Positions 16,261 to 24,408 of a stretch of DNA of 64,000 nucleotides are shown in pieces (position 1 is the stretch's first letter; each line of letters opens with the position of its first letter). Origin of the DNA: HKCCE3408 sp038530555 (GTDB taxonomy: Bacteria; Pseudomonadota; Alphaproteobacteria; Rhodobacterales; Rhodobacteraceae); the NCBI GenBank assembly GCA_038530555.1, contig JBCBCN010000004.1:124001-188000 (forward strand), in the 5' to 3' direction. The notes below the pieces were generated by a model. That model had not been told where the DNA came from and ran no database searches. It was given only the letters and a program-made list of their open reading frames with translations. The position numbers and the translations under genes are program-made.

Positions 16261-17288
16261 CCTGCTCCGCCCTCGAATAACTCGAGATAACGCTTCACCA
16301 CCGCCTCTTTGGAAAACTGCGCCGCCAGAGTGGCCGACCCGCCCTCCACCAAATGGGCCGCGAAATTGGGCCTGTCGCGGATCTCGGCCAGGGCAGCGGC
16401 CATCGCGTCCACGTCATCGATGGGCACGACCCGGGCGTCTTTCCGGTCTGTCGCGAACCAGCTTGGCCCCTCCGAGGCGGTGGTCACGCAAGCCGTTCGC
16501 GCCTGCCAGGCCTCAAGCACCACGTTGCCCAACGGCTCATGGCGCGAGGCCATCACGAAGGCGTCCGCCGCGGCGACATAGTGAATGGGCTCATCGACCC
16601 AGCCCGCAAGCTTCACGCGAGCTTTAAGGCCGAGCCGCGCGATCTGCGCCTCGAGCTCGGGCCGTTTCTCTCCGTCGCCCAAGATCAAACCATAGGCGCC
16701 GGGCAATGCGGCGAGCGCTTCGATCAGCACGTCAAAGCCCTTGCGATGCACCATGCGGCCCGAACTGGCCACCAGGAACGCATCTTCGGGGATGCCTAGA
16801 CTTGCGCGGCCAACAGGCTCCGGCGCCACGGGCCGCGGGAAGTTCGAGACCACCTCAACCGGCCGCTCCCAACCCAGGTTGCGGCACCGCTCCGCGATGC
16901 CCGGCGTGTTCGGCACGATCAGATCACAGCGCTGGAAATGCCGCAGATGCTTAGGGTAATCCCCCAGCCGCACAAGCTTCACCGGCCCGGGATCATCCGG
17001 GATCAGACGCGCGGCCCGGGGCATCCAGGCCATCACGGCTTGCGGCTGCCAGAGCCGGATCATCCGGTGCACGCGCCAGGTCAGCAGCGGCGCGCTCAGC
17101 GAGAGCCGCCGATAATTGTTGAGGATCACCGGCCCCAGCGGCGCAACGGCCCCGGCCCAGCTTCGCCCGGGCCGCGTGACGAACCGCTGCTCAACCCCCG
17201 CCTCGGCGAAGGCCGTGGCGAGATTGACGAAAAAGCGCTCGGCGCCGCCTTCCTTGCCAAAATGGATATGCAGCACTTTCAGTGCCAT
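16257..17288 (-). CDS. Glycosyltransferase family 4
   Basis: 343 residues from the ATG at 17288. The N-terminal domain starts VLHIHFGKEGGAERFFVNLA (the GGAER donor-side loop of GT4). The C-terminal domain has ASSGRMVHRKGFDVLIEALA, LILGDGEKRPELEAQI, LAGWVDEPIHYVAAADAFVMAS and RHEPLGNVVLEAWQ, the GT-B nucleotide-sugar binding motif with E-x7-E spacing. First gene of a two-gene glycosyltransferase operon. Acts in cell-surface polysaccharide or LPS assembly; the sugar is not predictable. Confidence 0.87.
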   Translation of the reverse strand: MALKVLHIHFGKEGGAERFFVNLATAFAEAGVEQRFVTRPGRSWAGAVAPLGPVILNNYRRLSLSAPLLTWRVHRMIRLWQPQAVMAWMPRAARLIPDDPGPVKLVRLGDYPKHLRHFQRCDLIVPNTPGIAERCRNLGWERPVEVVSNFPRPVAPEPVGRASLGIPEDAFLVASSGRMVHRKGFDVLIEALAALPGAYGLILGDGEKRPELEAQIARLGLKARVKLAGWVDEPIHYVAAADAFVMASRHEPLGNVVLEAWQARTACVTTASEGPSWFATDRKDARVVPIDDVDAMAAALAEIRDRPNFAAHLVEGGSATLAAQFSKEAVVKRYLELFEGGAG

Positions 17289-17367
17289 GGGCCCCCTCGC
17301 AGGCATTCGCATCCGCGCCAGGATCTAGACCGAGCGCGCAGACCCGCGCAAGGCGCCCGGCTGTAAC

Positions 17368-18390
17368 TCAATGCGCTTGCTTGGCGCCCGTGAGACCTCG
17401 CACCATCGGCCCCAACATTTTGTGCACCACCGGGATCGTCGCCAGCCCCACGGCCAGGCCCAAGACACCGTCGATAAAGGCCGTCACGACCCAGCGCACA
17501 AACCCCGCGGTCGCCTCACCCACACCGGCGGCAACACTGCCCGCCACGCCCTTGATCCAGTCCTCCGGCCCGTGCCAGCCCATCTCGGCCAGCGAATGCG
17601 CGATGATCGAGCCTCCGACCCAAAGCATCGCCGCCGTACCGACGATGGTCAGCCATTTGAGAAAGCCCGGCATGCCGCGCACAATCGCCTGACCCGCGCG
17701 ACGCGTCGCCCCACTGCGCCCCCGCTCGGCCATGGCCAGGCCGATATCGTCCGCCTTCACGATCAGGGCCACCGAGCCATAGACCATAGCCGTGATGCCG
17801 ATACCGACGACACCGAGCGCCGCCGCGCGAAAGGCCAGCGAGGTGTCAGTGGGCAGCGCGGCGAGCGCGATGGTCATGATCTCGGCCGACAGGATGAAAT
17901 CGGTGCGGATCGCGCCTTTCACCTTACTTTCCTCCAGATGCGCCGCATCCAGGAGCTTTTCATCGAGCGGCTTATCCTTGGCGCCGTGCCCGTGCCCGTG
18001 CCCGTGCTTTTCACCGCCGCCGAACCCCAAGCGCGGGCCTATCGCGTGCCAGATCTTCTCGGCGCCCTCGTAGCACAGGTAAAGCCCGCCCAGCATCAGC
18101 AGCGGATAGATCGCCCAGGGCGCAAATGTCGACAGGATCATTGCGGCGGGCAGCAGGATCACAAGCTTGTTGAAGATCGAGCCCCGCGCGATGCGCCAGA
18201 CGATCGGCAGCTCTCGCGCAGGCGCGAAGCCATGGACGTATTTCGGCGTCACCGCGGCGTCGTCGATCACCGCGCCTGCAGCCTTTGCCCCGGCTTTGGC
18301 CGCCTGGCTCACCACATCATCGAGCGAAGCCGCCGCCACCTTGGCAATGGCCGCCACATCGTCGAGCAAAGCCAGCAATCCACTGCTCAT
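17368..18390 (-). CDS. DUF808 family multi-pass membrane protein with His-Gly repeat
   Basis: 340 residues from the ATG at 18390. The start SSGLLALLDDVAAIAKVAAASLDDV and the block KYVHGFAPARELPIVWRIARGS are hallmarks of DUF808 (E. coli YedI). Several long hydrophobic helices follow. Between PRLGFGGG and KDKPLDEKLLDAAHLEESKVKGAI there is an inserted HGHGHGHG run encoded by CGTGCC repeats at 17985-18007. The function of the family is unknown; the His run suggests metal binding but may be neutral. Divergent from gap. Confidence 0.85.
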   Translation of the reverse strand: MSSGLLALLDDVAAIAKVAAASLDDVVSQAAKAGAKAAGAVIDDAAVTPKYVHGFAPARELPIVWRIARGSIFNKLVILLPAAMILSTFAPWAIYPLLMLGGLYLCYEGAEKIWHAIGPRLGFGGGEKHGHGHGHGAKDKPLDEKLLDAAHLEESKVKGAIRTDFILSAEIMTIALAALPTDTSLAFRAAALGVVGIGITAMVYGSVALIVKADDIGLAMAERGRSGATRRAGQAIVRGMPGFLKWLTIVGTAAMLWVGGSIIAHSLAEMGWHGPEDWIKGVAGSVAAGVGEATAGFVRWVVTAFIDGVLGLAVGLATIPVVHKMLGPMVRGLTGAKQAH

Positions 18391-18601
18391 CGCCAATCTC
18401 CGCCAATCTCTTTTGCGTCTTCTCTTTCTTCGGGGCGAGGATAACGCGCTGAGCGGCGCCCACAAGCCTTGGCTCAGCACCCGGCTCTGAGTCGCAAAAG
18501 ACCCGCCGGAGGACTAAGGCCCGGCGTTAGCGATATCTGTTAGCGCAGCCATGTCGCAGGCGCGTCGCGCCGTTAGCGGTAGCATCACGGCGAATGCCAT
18601 G

Positions 18602-18615
18602 TGTTTTCGCTAACA
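18602..18615. promoter_or_regulatory. Candidate LacI-type operator upstream of gap (first copy)
   Basis: TGTTTTCGCTAACA differs at two positions from the perfect palindrome TGTTAGCGCTAACA. A partial copy, TGTTAGCGCAGCCA, lies at 18538-18551. The second gap gene has a better match at 20127. The central CG and 14-bp length fit LacI-family regulators of central carbon metabolism such as alphaproteobacterial CceR; which protein binds is inferred. Confidence 0.5.
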
Positions 18616-18706
18616 TGATGAAAACGCGAAGATAAAACAGACTATTTCCTTTGCAGCACGCCCCGGAGCCGTTAACGGATGCAGCATCGCAGTGAGGAGT
18701 ATGAGT

Positions 18707-19711
18707 ATGACGGTGACGATTGGAATTAACGGGTTCGGGCGGATCGGCCGTTCCACTCTGGCGCATATCACTGAGGCTGCGCGCAACGACGTACAGGTCG
18801 TCAAGATCAACGCCACCGGCCCGATTGAGACCAATGCCCACCTGCTCAAATACGACAGCGTGCATGGCCGCCTGGGCCGTGAGGTCCGCATCACCGGGGA
18901 CACGATGGATCTGGGCCGTGGCCCGATGAAGGTGTTTTCGACCTATGAGCCTGCTGAGCTCGACTGGGAAGGCTGCGACGTGGTCCTGGAATGCACCGGC
19001 AAGTTCAACTCCCGCGATGCCGCGGCCGTGCATCTGGGCCGCGGCGCCAAGCGGGTCCTGGTTTCGGCCCCAGCGAAAAACGCCGACAAGACCATTGTCT
19101 ACGGCGTCAATCACCGCGACCTAACACCTGAGCACCATGTCGTCTCCAATGGCTCGTGCACGACGAACTGCCTGGCACCGCTCGCCAAGGTTTTGAACGA
19201 TACCATCGGGATTGAGCGCGGCATCATGACGACGATCCACTCCTATACCGGCGATCAACCGACGCTGGACCGTCGTCACAAGGACCTCTACCGCGCCCGC
19301 GCCGCTGCCATGGCGATGATCCCCACCTCGACCGGGGCCGCCAAGGCGATCAATGAGGTGCTGCCCGAACTGGAAGGCCGGCTCGACGGCACAGCCTTGC
19401 GCGTGCCCACGCCAAATGTCTCCGCGGTCGATCTGACCTTTGAAGCGGGCCGCGATGTGAGCGTCGAGGATGTGAACGCCGTCGTTGCCGAGGCCGCGGC
19501 GGGCCATATGGGCGCGGTCTTGTCCTATGACCCGGAGCCCAAGGTCTCGATCGATTTCAACCACACCACGCAGTCATCGATTTTCGCCCCGGATCAGACC
19601 AAAGTGGTGGGCGGCCGCACGGTGCGCGTGCTGGCCTGGTACGACAATGAATGGGGCTTTTCGGCGCGGATGGCCGATGTCTCCGCCGCGATGGGCCGCC
19701 TGCTTCACTAA
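18707..19711 (+). CDS. gap: Glyceraldehyde-3-phosphate dehydrogenase, GapB-like coenzyme site
   Basis: 334 residues of type I GAPDH. The start at 18707 is chosen because GAGGAG is 7 nt upstream; ATG 18701 is too close. INGFGRIGRS (7-16) binds NAD(P), the catalytic cysteine is Cys151 in SNGSCTTNC, and WYDNEWGFS is near the C-terminus. At position 36, where NAD-specific enzymes (and the paralogue at 20239) have Asp in INDL, this protein has INATG. Loss of that Asp is a mark of NADP-accepting, gluconeogenic GapB-type enzymes. It therefore probably favours NADP and the gluconeogenic or reductive direction. Confidence 0.9.
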   Translation: MTVTIGINGFGRIGRSTLAHITEAARNDVQVVKINATGPIETNAHLLKYDSVHGRLGREVRITGDTMDLGRGPMKVFSTYEPAELDWEGCDVVLECTGKFNSRDAAAVHLGRGAKRVLVSAPAKNADKTIVYGVNHRDLTPEHHVVSNGSCTTNCLAPLAKVLNDTIGIERGIMTTIHSYTGDQPTLDRRHKDLYRARAAAMAMIPTSTGAAKAINEVLPELEGRLDGTALRVPTPNVSAVDLTFEAGRDVSVEDVNAVVAEAAAGHMGAVLSYDPEPKVSIDFNHTTQSSIFAPDQTKVVGGRTVRVLAWYDNEWGFSARMADVSAAMGRLLH

Positions 19712-19862
19712 CGCTCGCCTCCCCTGTCAAAGGCAATCCCTCGCCGGGCGCAGTGTGCCCGACCAAGCGTTGTTGCGCGCGCTGTTCGCCCGCGTTAGGC
19801 CCGCATTAGGCCCGGGACTCTAAGCCATCGGGCCAAGGAACTTGATCCGGAGGAGCGCGCCG

Positions 19863-19883
19863 ATGGGCGGCTACACGCCATGA
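19863..19883 (+). promoter_or_regulatory. Six-codon leader ORF (MGGYTP) overlapping the next start
   Basis: The strong Shine-Dalgarno GGAGGAG at 19849-19855 is 7 nt from an ATG at 19863, which opens a frame of only six codons, MGGYTP, ending at TGA 19881-19883. That stop overlaps the ATG of the 47-residue membrane protein (ATGA at 19880). The good ribosome-binding site therefore serves the leader, and the membrane protein would be reached by termination-reinitiation. Confidence 0.45.
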
Positions 19884-20023
19884 CCAACACCGTCGCACTA
19901 TGGCTCGGTGGCACCATCCTAGCGTTCTTCGCTGCCGATGCCCTCGTGCTGGGCTGGAACCTGCCGGTCGTGCTGGGTCAGCATTTCCTCGATCTGCTCG
20001 CCTGGGTCGCGTTCTGGCGCTAG
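19880..20023 (+). CDS. 47-residue single-helix membrane protein between the gap paralogues
   Basis: MTNTVALWLGG-type start, one hydrophobic helix (TILAFFAADALVLGWNLPVV) and a Trp-rich end LLAWVAFWR. It is too short for most gene finders. Similar tiny proteins next to gap genes in Rhodobacterales are, from memory, often mislabelled as glyceraldehyde-3-phosphate dehydrogenase by association. It has no direct ribosome-binding site of its own apart from the overlap with the MGGYTP leader. Function unknown; a membrane partner or regulator of the neighbouring enzymes is only a guess. Confidence 0.7.
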   Translation: MTNTVALWLGGTILAFFAADALVLGWNLPVVLGQHFLDLLAWVAFWR

Positions 20024-20083
20024 CGCGGCCGCAATTCTCGCTAGACCTGAGCCCGTCGCCCCGTCACTGTTATATACGACGGC

Positions 20084-20140
20084 TTGCAACGCATCAGATT
20101 GCTTGTATAAGCCGAAGCGAGAGAGATGTTAGCGCAAACA
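20084..20140 (+). promoter_or_regulatory. Promoter and operator of the second gap gene
   Basis: TTGCAA at 20084-20089 and TATAAG at 20106-20111 are separated by 16 nt and resemble sigma-70-type -35 and -10 boxes. Just downstream, 20127-20140 reads TGTTAGCGCAAACA, one mismatch from a perfect 14-bp palindrome. A repressor here would sit at about +10 and block transcription. The same motif, less perfect, precedes the first gap gene. Confidence 0.55.
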
Positions 20141-20238
20141 ATGGTAGCAATCTCGCAAATGTGCCGCCACGCGCCAATGCGAAGCGAGCGGACTTGAATG
20201 GGGCCAAAAGCGCCCGACAGGAACGGGAGAAGACCATC

Positions 20239-21240
20239 ATGGCAGTCAAAGTCGCGATCAACGGATTTGGCCGGATCGGACGCAATGTCCTGCGCGCGAT
20301 CATGGAATCCGGGCGCACCGATATCGAAGTGATCGCCATCAACGATCTGGGCCCCGTTGAGACGAACGCCCATCTTTTCCGCTACGATAGCGTGCACGGA
20401 CGCTTCAACGGGGACGTGAAAACCGGCTCCGACAGCATCGATGTCGGCCGCGGCCCGATCCGCGTCACCGCAATCCGCAACCCCGCCGACCTGCCCTGGT
20501 CCGATGTCGATATCGTGCTCGAATGCACCGGCATCTTCACATCGAAGGAAAAATGCGCCCCGCATCTCGAGAATGGCTCAAGCCGAGTTTTGATCTCAGC
20601 ACCAGGGAGCGATGCGGACAAAACGATCGTCTACGGCGTCAATCACACCTCTCTGAGTGCCGACGACGTGATCGTGTCGAACGCGTCCTGCACCACCAAT
20701 TGCTTGTCGCCTGTGGCCAAGGTGCTCAACGATGAGTTCGGCATTGTGAAGGGCTTCATGACCACGATCCACTCCTATACCGGCGATCAGCCGACGCTCG
20801 ATACGATGCACAAAGACCTCTACCGCGCGCGCGCCGCGGCGATGTCGATGATCCCAACCTCGACCGGTGCGGCCAAGGCCGTGGGCCTTGTCTTGCCCGA
20901 GCTCAACGGCAAGCTCGACGGCGTCGCGATCCGAGTACCCACACCCAATGTCTCGGTCGTCGATTTGACCTTCGAGGCCGCCAAACCAACCACTACTGAG
21001 GAGATCAACGCCGCCATTCGCGCCGCGGCCGATGGCCCGCTCAAAGGCGTGCTCGGTTATTCCGACGAGAAACTGGTCAGCATGGATTTCAACCACGATC
21101 CCCATTCCTCGATCTTCCACACCGATCAGACCAAAGTGATGGAGGGCACAATGTGCCGAGTGCTCAGCTGGTACGACAATGAATGGGGTTTCTCCAACCG
21201 CATGGCAGACACCGCCGTCGAGATGGGCAAATACCTGTAA
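20239..21240 (+). CDS. gap: Glyceraldehyde-3-phosphate dehydrogenase, NAD type
   Basis: 333 residues. INGFGRIGRN (7-16), IAINDLGPVETNAHL (32-46) with Asp36 that selects NAD, catalytic Cys in SNASCTTNC, and the C-terminal WYDNEWGFSNRM. GGGAGA precedes the ATG at 20239. It shares much of its length with the copy at 18707 but keeps the NAD-specific Asp, so this is the likely glycolytic enzyme. It lies 115 nt upstream of pgk across a hairpin element. Confidence 0.93.
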   Translation: MAVKVAINGFGRIGRNVLRAIMESGRTDIEVIAINDLGPVETNAHLFRYDSVHGRFNGDVKTGSDSIDVGRGPIRVTAIRNPADLPWSDVDIVLECTGIFTSKEKCAPHLENGSSRVLISAPGSDADKTIVYGVNHTSLSADDVIVSNASCTTNCLSPVAKVLNDEFGIVKGFMTTIHSYTGDQPTLDTMHKDLYRARAAAMSMIPTSTGAAKAVGLVLPELNGKLDGVAIRVPTPNVSVVDLTFEAAKPTTTEEINAAIRAAADGPLKGVLGYSDEKLVSMDFNHDPHSSIFHTDQTKVMEGTMCRVLSWYDNEWGFSNRMADTAVEMGKYL

Positions 21241-21264
21241 CAGGCTGTCTTATCTTGGGATTTT

Positions 21265-21321
21265 GAGTATTTAGGGAAAAATGAAGGGATAAGTCGTCGC
21301 TTCATTTTTCGACAAATACTC
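21265..21321. repeat. Large hairpin made of two inverted GAGTATTT-type elements
   Basis: Two 22-nt arms (21265-21286 and 21300-21321) are inverted copies, GAGTATTT-N3-GAAAAATGAAG, identical except for the three central bases, with a 13-nt spacer. The right arm runs into CCCGCCGGAGGC, which completes the longer form of the element seen at 30547-30580. It lies between gap and pgk. It is a mobile-looking intergenic repeat that may stabilise or attenuate the gap-pgk transcript. Confidence 0.75.
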
Positions 21322-21355
21322 CCGCCGGAGGCGGCGCAGCGAAGGGGTCCGGACC

Positions 21356-22534
21356 ATGGCTTGGAAAACGCTCGACGAGATGGATTTGAACGGCAAGACC
21401 GTTCTGACCCGCGTCGATATCAATGTGCCGGTGGATGGCAACCGGGTGACGGACACAACGCGGATCGACCGGATAGTGCCGACCATCCGAGACATCCTGG
21501 CCAAAGGCGGCAAACCGGTACTTTTGGCCCATTTTGGGCGCCCAAAGGGCAAGCCCGTCCCGGAGATGAGCTTGCGCGTCACGCTGCCCGCTTTGCAGGA
21601 GGCGGTGGGTCGGGAGGTCACCTTCATCGAGCGGCCCTCACGTGAGGCCCTCGACGCCATGCCCCAGGACAGCGTGATCCTTGTCGAGAATACCCGCTTT
21701 TCGCCGATGGAAGAGGCGAATGACCCGAAGATGGCGGCGTTTTTGGCCTCACTTGGCGATGTCTATTGCAACGACGCCTTTTCCGCCGCCCACCGCGCCC
21801 ATGCCTCGACCGAAGGCGTCGCGCGGCTTTTGCCGTCCTGTGCCGGGCGGCTGATGCAGGCGGAGCTCAGTGCGCTCGAGGCCGCACTCGGCGATCCCCA
21901 GCGCCCGGTGGTCGCTGTCGTCGGCGGCGCCAAGGTCTCGACCAAGCTCGCGCTTTTGGGCAATCTGATCGGCCGCGTCGATGACCTGGTGATCGGAGGC
22001 GGCATGGCCAACACGTTTCTCGCGGCCCTTGGCATCGATGTCGCGGCCTCGCTGTGTGAACATGACTTGGCGGACACGGCGCGCGAGATCCTCGCCAAGG
22101 CTGAGACCAGCGGCTGCCGCATCCACCTGCCAAGCGATGTGGTCGTGGCGACCGAGTTCAAAGCGGGTGCCGCTGCTGAGACCGTCGCCGCAAACGCGGT
22201 GCCCGAGGGCCATATGATCCTAGATGCGGGCCCCGAAAGCGTCGCGGCCATCTCGGCAGTCTTTGCCGGGGCCAAAACGCTGATCTGGAACGGGCCTTTG
22301 GGCGCCTTTGAAATCCCCCCCTTCGATGCCGCAACGATGCAAGCCGCGCGTGAGGCGGCGCGCCTGACCGCAAGCGGCACCCTAGTCTCGGTCGCGGGCG
22401 GCGGGGACACAGTCGCCGCGCTCAATCAGGCTGGCGCAGCCCAGGCGTTCAGCTATGTCTCGACCGCCGGTGGCGCCTTTTTGGAGTGGATGGAGGGCAA
22501 GACCCTGCCCGGTGTTGCCGCCTTAGAAAATTGA
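21356..22534 (+). CDS. pgk: Phosphoglycerate kinase
   Basis: 392 residues, the normal length. Catalyses reversible phosphoryl transfer between 1,3-bisphosphoglycerate and ADP in the cytoplasm. TVLTRVDINVPVDG (15-28) is the PGK signature with the substrate arginine and asparagine. LLAHFGRPKGK, VENTRF, VVGGAKVSTKLALL, IWNGPLGAFE and the C-terminal GGGDTVAAL complete the family blocks. Follows gap on the same strand, consistent with a gap-pgk transcription unit. Confidence 0.97.
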   Translation: MAWKTLDEMDLNGKTVLTRVDINVPVDGNRVTDTTRIDRIVPTIRDILAKGGKPVLLAHFGRPKGKPVPEMSLRVTLPALQEAVGREVTFIERPSREALDAMPQDSVILVENTRFSPMEEANDPKMAAFLASLGDVYCNDAFSAAHRAHASTEGVARLLPSCAGRLMQAELSALEAALGDPQRPVVAVVGGAKVSTKLALLGNLIGRVDDLVIGGGMANTFLAALGIDVAASLCEHDLADTAREILAKAETSGCRIHLPSDVVVATEFKAGAAAETVAANAVPEGHMILDAGPESVAAISAVFAGAKTLIWNGPLGAFEIPPFDAATMQAAREAARLTASGTLVSVAGGGDTVAALNQAGAAQAFSYVSTAGGAFLEWMEGKTLPGVAALEN

Positions 22535-22613
22535 TTTCATGTCATAAAATTGTCCACAATGCCAAGGTAAGGAAATCCGTATTTGCAATTGCCTTGGGCA
22601 TGCCGATATAAAG

Positions 22614-22626
22614 TGAACAATGTTCA
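22614..22626. promoter_or_regulatory. Perfect 13-bp palindrome before the 536-residue secreted protein
   Basis: TGAACAATGTTCA is symmetrical around the central A (TGAACA and TGTTCA arms). It overlaps the region just 18 nt before the ATG at 22645. Such symmetry near a start site suggests a repressor operator; no regulator is identified. Confidence 0.4.
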
Positions 22627-22644
22627 TTGTCTGAGGAGAGGGGC

Positions 22645-24255
22645 ATGACCCGCAAACTTTTCACCGCTTTCGGCCTCAGCGCCATGATCGCCATCAGCGC
22701 AGGCTTTCCCGCCGCGGCCCAACCGGATCCGCGCCCCGGCATCGGCGATTTTCTCGACCCCAACCGGATCGGCGGGCTCTTTGCCAATATCGGCATTGCC
22801 GGCCTGCGCGCCGTGACCGAACTGGAATATCAGCATCTTTCAACCGATGTATTGCGCGGCCAGATCGCACTGTCTGGAGTGACGCTGCGCCCGGCGCTCG
22901 CCTATGATCGCACGCGGCTCTGCAGCGTTGAGATCGATCGGCTGGTGCTCCAGTCTGACCCCAATCTAGAGGTCTTCGACACGTCCGCCATCACCGCGAC
23001 GCTGATCGGCACGCGCGCGGATATGTTTTGTCTGCCGCCGGATGTGCAGGTTCCGCTGCGTGGCGCGGGCTACAGCGCGATCGAGCTTGACCGCGCGCAG
23101 GTCAGCTTGCGCTATGACTTGCCCACCGGGGAAACTGTGGTCGATGTCTCGGCCGCCATCGCTGATTTCGCCACCATTGATCTGAGCGCCGCCGGAACTC
23201 TCGTCCCGGCCGTCGACAGTCGCGGCAATATCAGCGATCCGGCTTTCCGCGTCAGCCGCGCGGTCCTGTCTTTGCAAGATACCGGCGGGTGGGAGCGGAT
23301 CTCGCAGATGATCCCGGAAAACCTGCGCGAGCCCAACGCCGTGCGCGCGCTCGGCACCTCGGCCATCACCGATGCCCTGACCGAGGGCGGCGCGCGGCCC
23401 CTCACGGGCATCGAGCGGAACTTTGTCGATGATCTCATGGGCCATGTCGCCGATTTCATCGTGGAGCCGGGAGAGATAACGCTGCAGGCCGATCTGCCGC
23501 CAGAAGGCATCATCGTCGCGGCGGAAAGCTTTGAAAAACCGCAGGAGCTTATCGCGGGCCTTGCCCTCGATGTCCGCTCTGCACCGCTCGCGCGGTCACA
23601 ATTGGTCAGCCAAGCGCTGCTTGCGCGCCTGGATAGCGGCGATCTGAGCGATGAGGAGCGGCTGGAGCTGTCCCGCGCCTTGCTCAGCGGCCAGGGCGTG
23701 CCGCGCGCGGCCTTCCTGGCACCCGATCTGCTCGCCCCGCTGGTAGAACAGGGCAATGGCGAAGCGGCACTTCTCGCGGCGACCGCCCTGATGGAGGCCG
23801 GTGACAGTGATCAGGCCTATGCCCTCGCCCTGCAAGCGGGCGCGGCGGGCACGGGGCGCGCGGTGGCGCTGCTCGACCGGCTTGAGGCGCGCCTCTCCAG
23901 CATCGACGTGCTGGCCGCGCAAGCCGGCTTTAGCGCTTCACTGGGCCTTGCAGATGCTCCGCTTGACGGCCTCGCGCCGGGCAATGATCCGCGCGCGCTC
24001 AGGGCGCGAGCCATCGCGCATCTGACCGGCATCGATGCGCCGCGTGACTACGCCCTGGCCTACTACAACGCGCTGTTGGCCGAGGCTGCGGGCGACATTG
24101 CAGGTCCGATCCTGATCGATGAGATCAACACGCGCTTTCTCAACCGCGGCGACGCGGTGGCCGAGGCTTGGGCCGCCACACGGGCCGAGACCGAGCGCGC
24201 GGCTTTGTCCGATTGGATCGCCGGCGGCCTCTCTGAGCGCTACCGGGCCGAATGA
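22645..24255 (+). CDS. Large secreted protein, unknown function
   Basis: 536 residues from the ATG at 22645 (GGAGAGGGG upstream). An N-terminal signal peptide (KLFTAFGLSAMIAISAGFPAAAQ) predicts periplasmic export. The first half is beta-rich with DVLRGQIALSGVTLRP and RADMFCLPPDVQVP; the second half is Ala/Leu-rich and helical with repeated LLA/ALM segments that look TPR- or solenoid-like. I recognise no enzyme motif. It lies between pgk and the aldolase but has its own promoter region, so a metabolic link is not implied. Confidence 0.75.
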   Translation: MTRKLFTAFGLSAMIAISAGFPAAAQPDPRPGIGDFLDPNRIGGLFANIGIAGLRAVTELEYQHLSTDVLRGQIALSGVTLRPALAYDRTRLCSVEIDRLVLQSDPNLEVFDTSAITATLIGTRADMFCLPPDVQVPLRGAGYSAIELDRAQVSLRYDLPTGETVVDVSAAIADFATIDLSAAGTLVPAVDSRGNISDPAFRVSRAVLSLQDTGGWERISQMIPENLREPNAVRALGTSAITDALTEGGARPLTGIERNFVDDLMGHVADFIVEPGEITLQADLPPEGIIVAAESFEKPQELIAGLALDVRSAPLARSQLVSQALLARLDSGDLSDEERLELSRALLSGQGVPRAAFLAPDLLAPLVEQGNGEAALLAATALMEAGDSDQAYALALQAGAAGTGRAVALLDRLEARLSSIDVLAAQAGFSASLGLADAPLDGLAPGNDPRALRARAIAHLTGIDAPRDYALAYYNALLAEAAGDIAGPILIDEINTRFLNRGDAVAEAWAATRAETERAALSDWIAGGLSERYRAE

Positions 24256-24282
24256 TCGGCGCGAGCCTACACACAAGACTTT

Positions 24283-24308
24283 GGGGGCGGCCTTGCCCGG
24301 CCGCCCCC
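24283..24308 (+). terminator. GC-rich hairpin after the 536-residue protein
   Basis: GGGGGCGGCC (24283-24292) pairs with GGCCGCCCCC (24299-24308) around a 6-nt loop: a perfect 10-bp stem 28 nt after the stop codon. No T-run follows, so it could be a weak or Rho-assisted terminator. Confidence 0.6.
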
Positions 24309-24408
24309 ATAACCGCCCCCAAGACTTGCCCCAATGGGCTCCCGTCCAGTATCACCGTTTCCAACACGAAACTGACCCCAAACATCAGGAAAGACAGGCG
24401 ACATATCC

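Noticed and set aside
17985..18007. His-Gly run in the DUF808 gene as a frameshift or sequencing artefact
   Set aside because: It is a 6-bp in-frame repeat, and the conserved blocks on both sides remain in frame.
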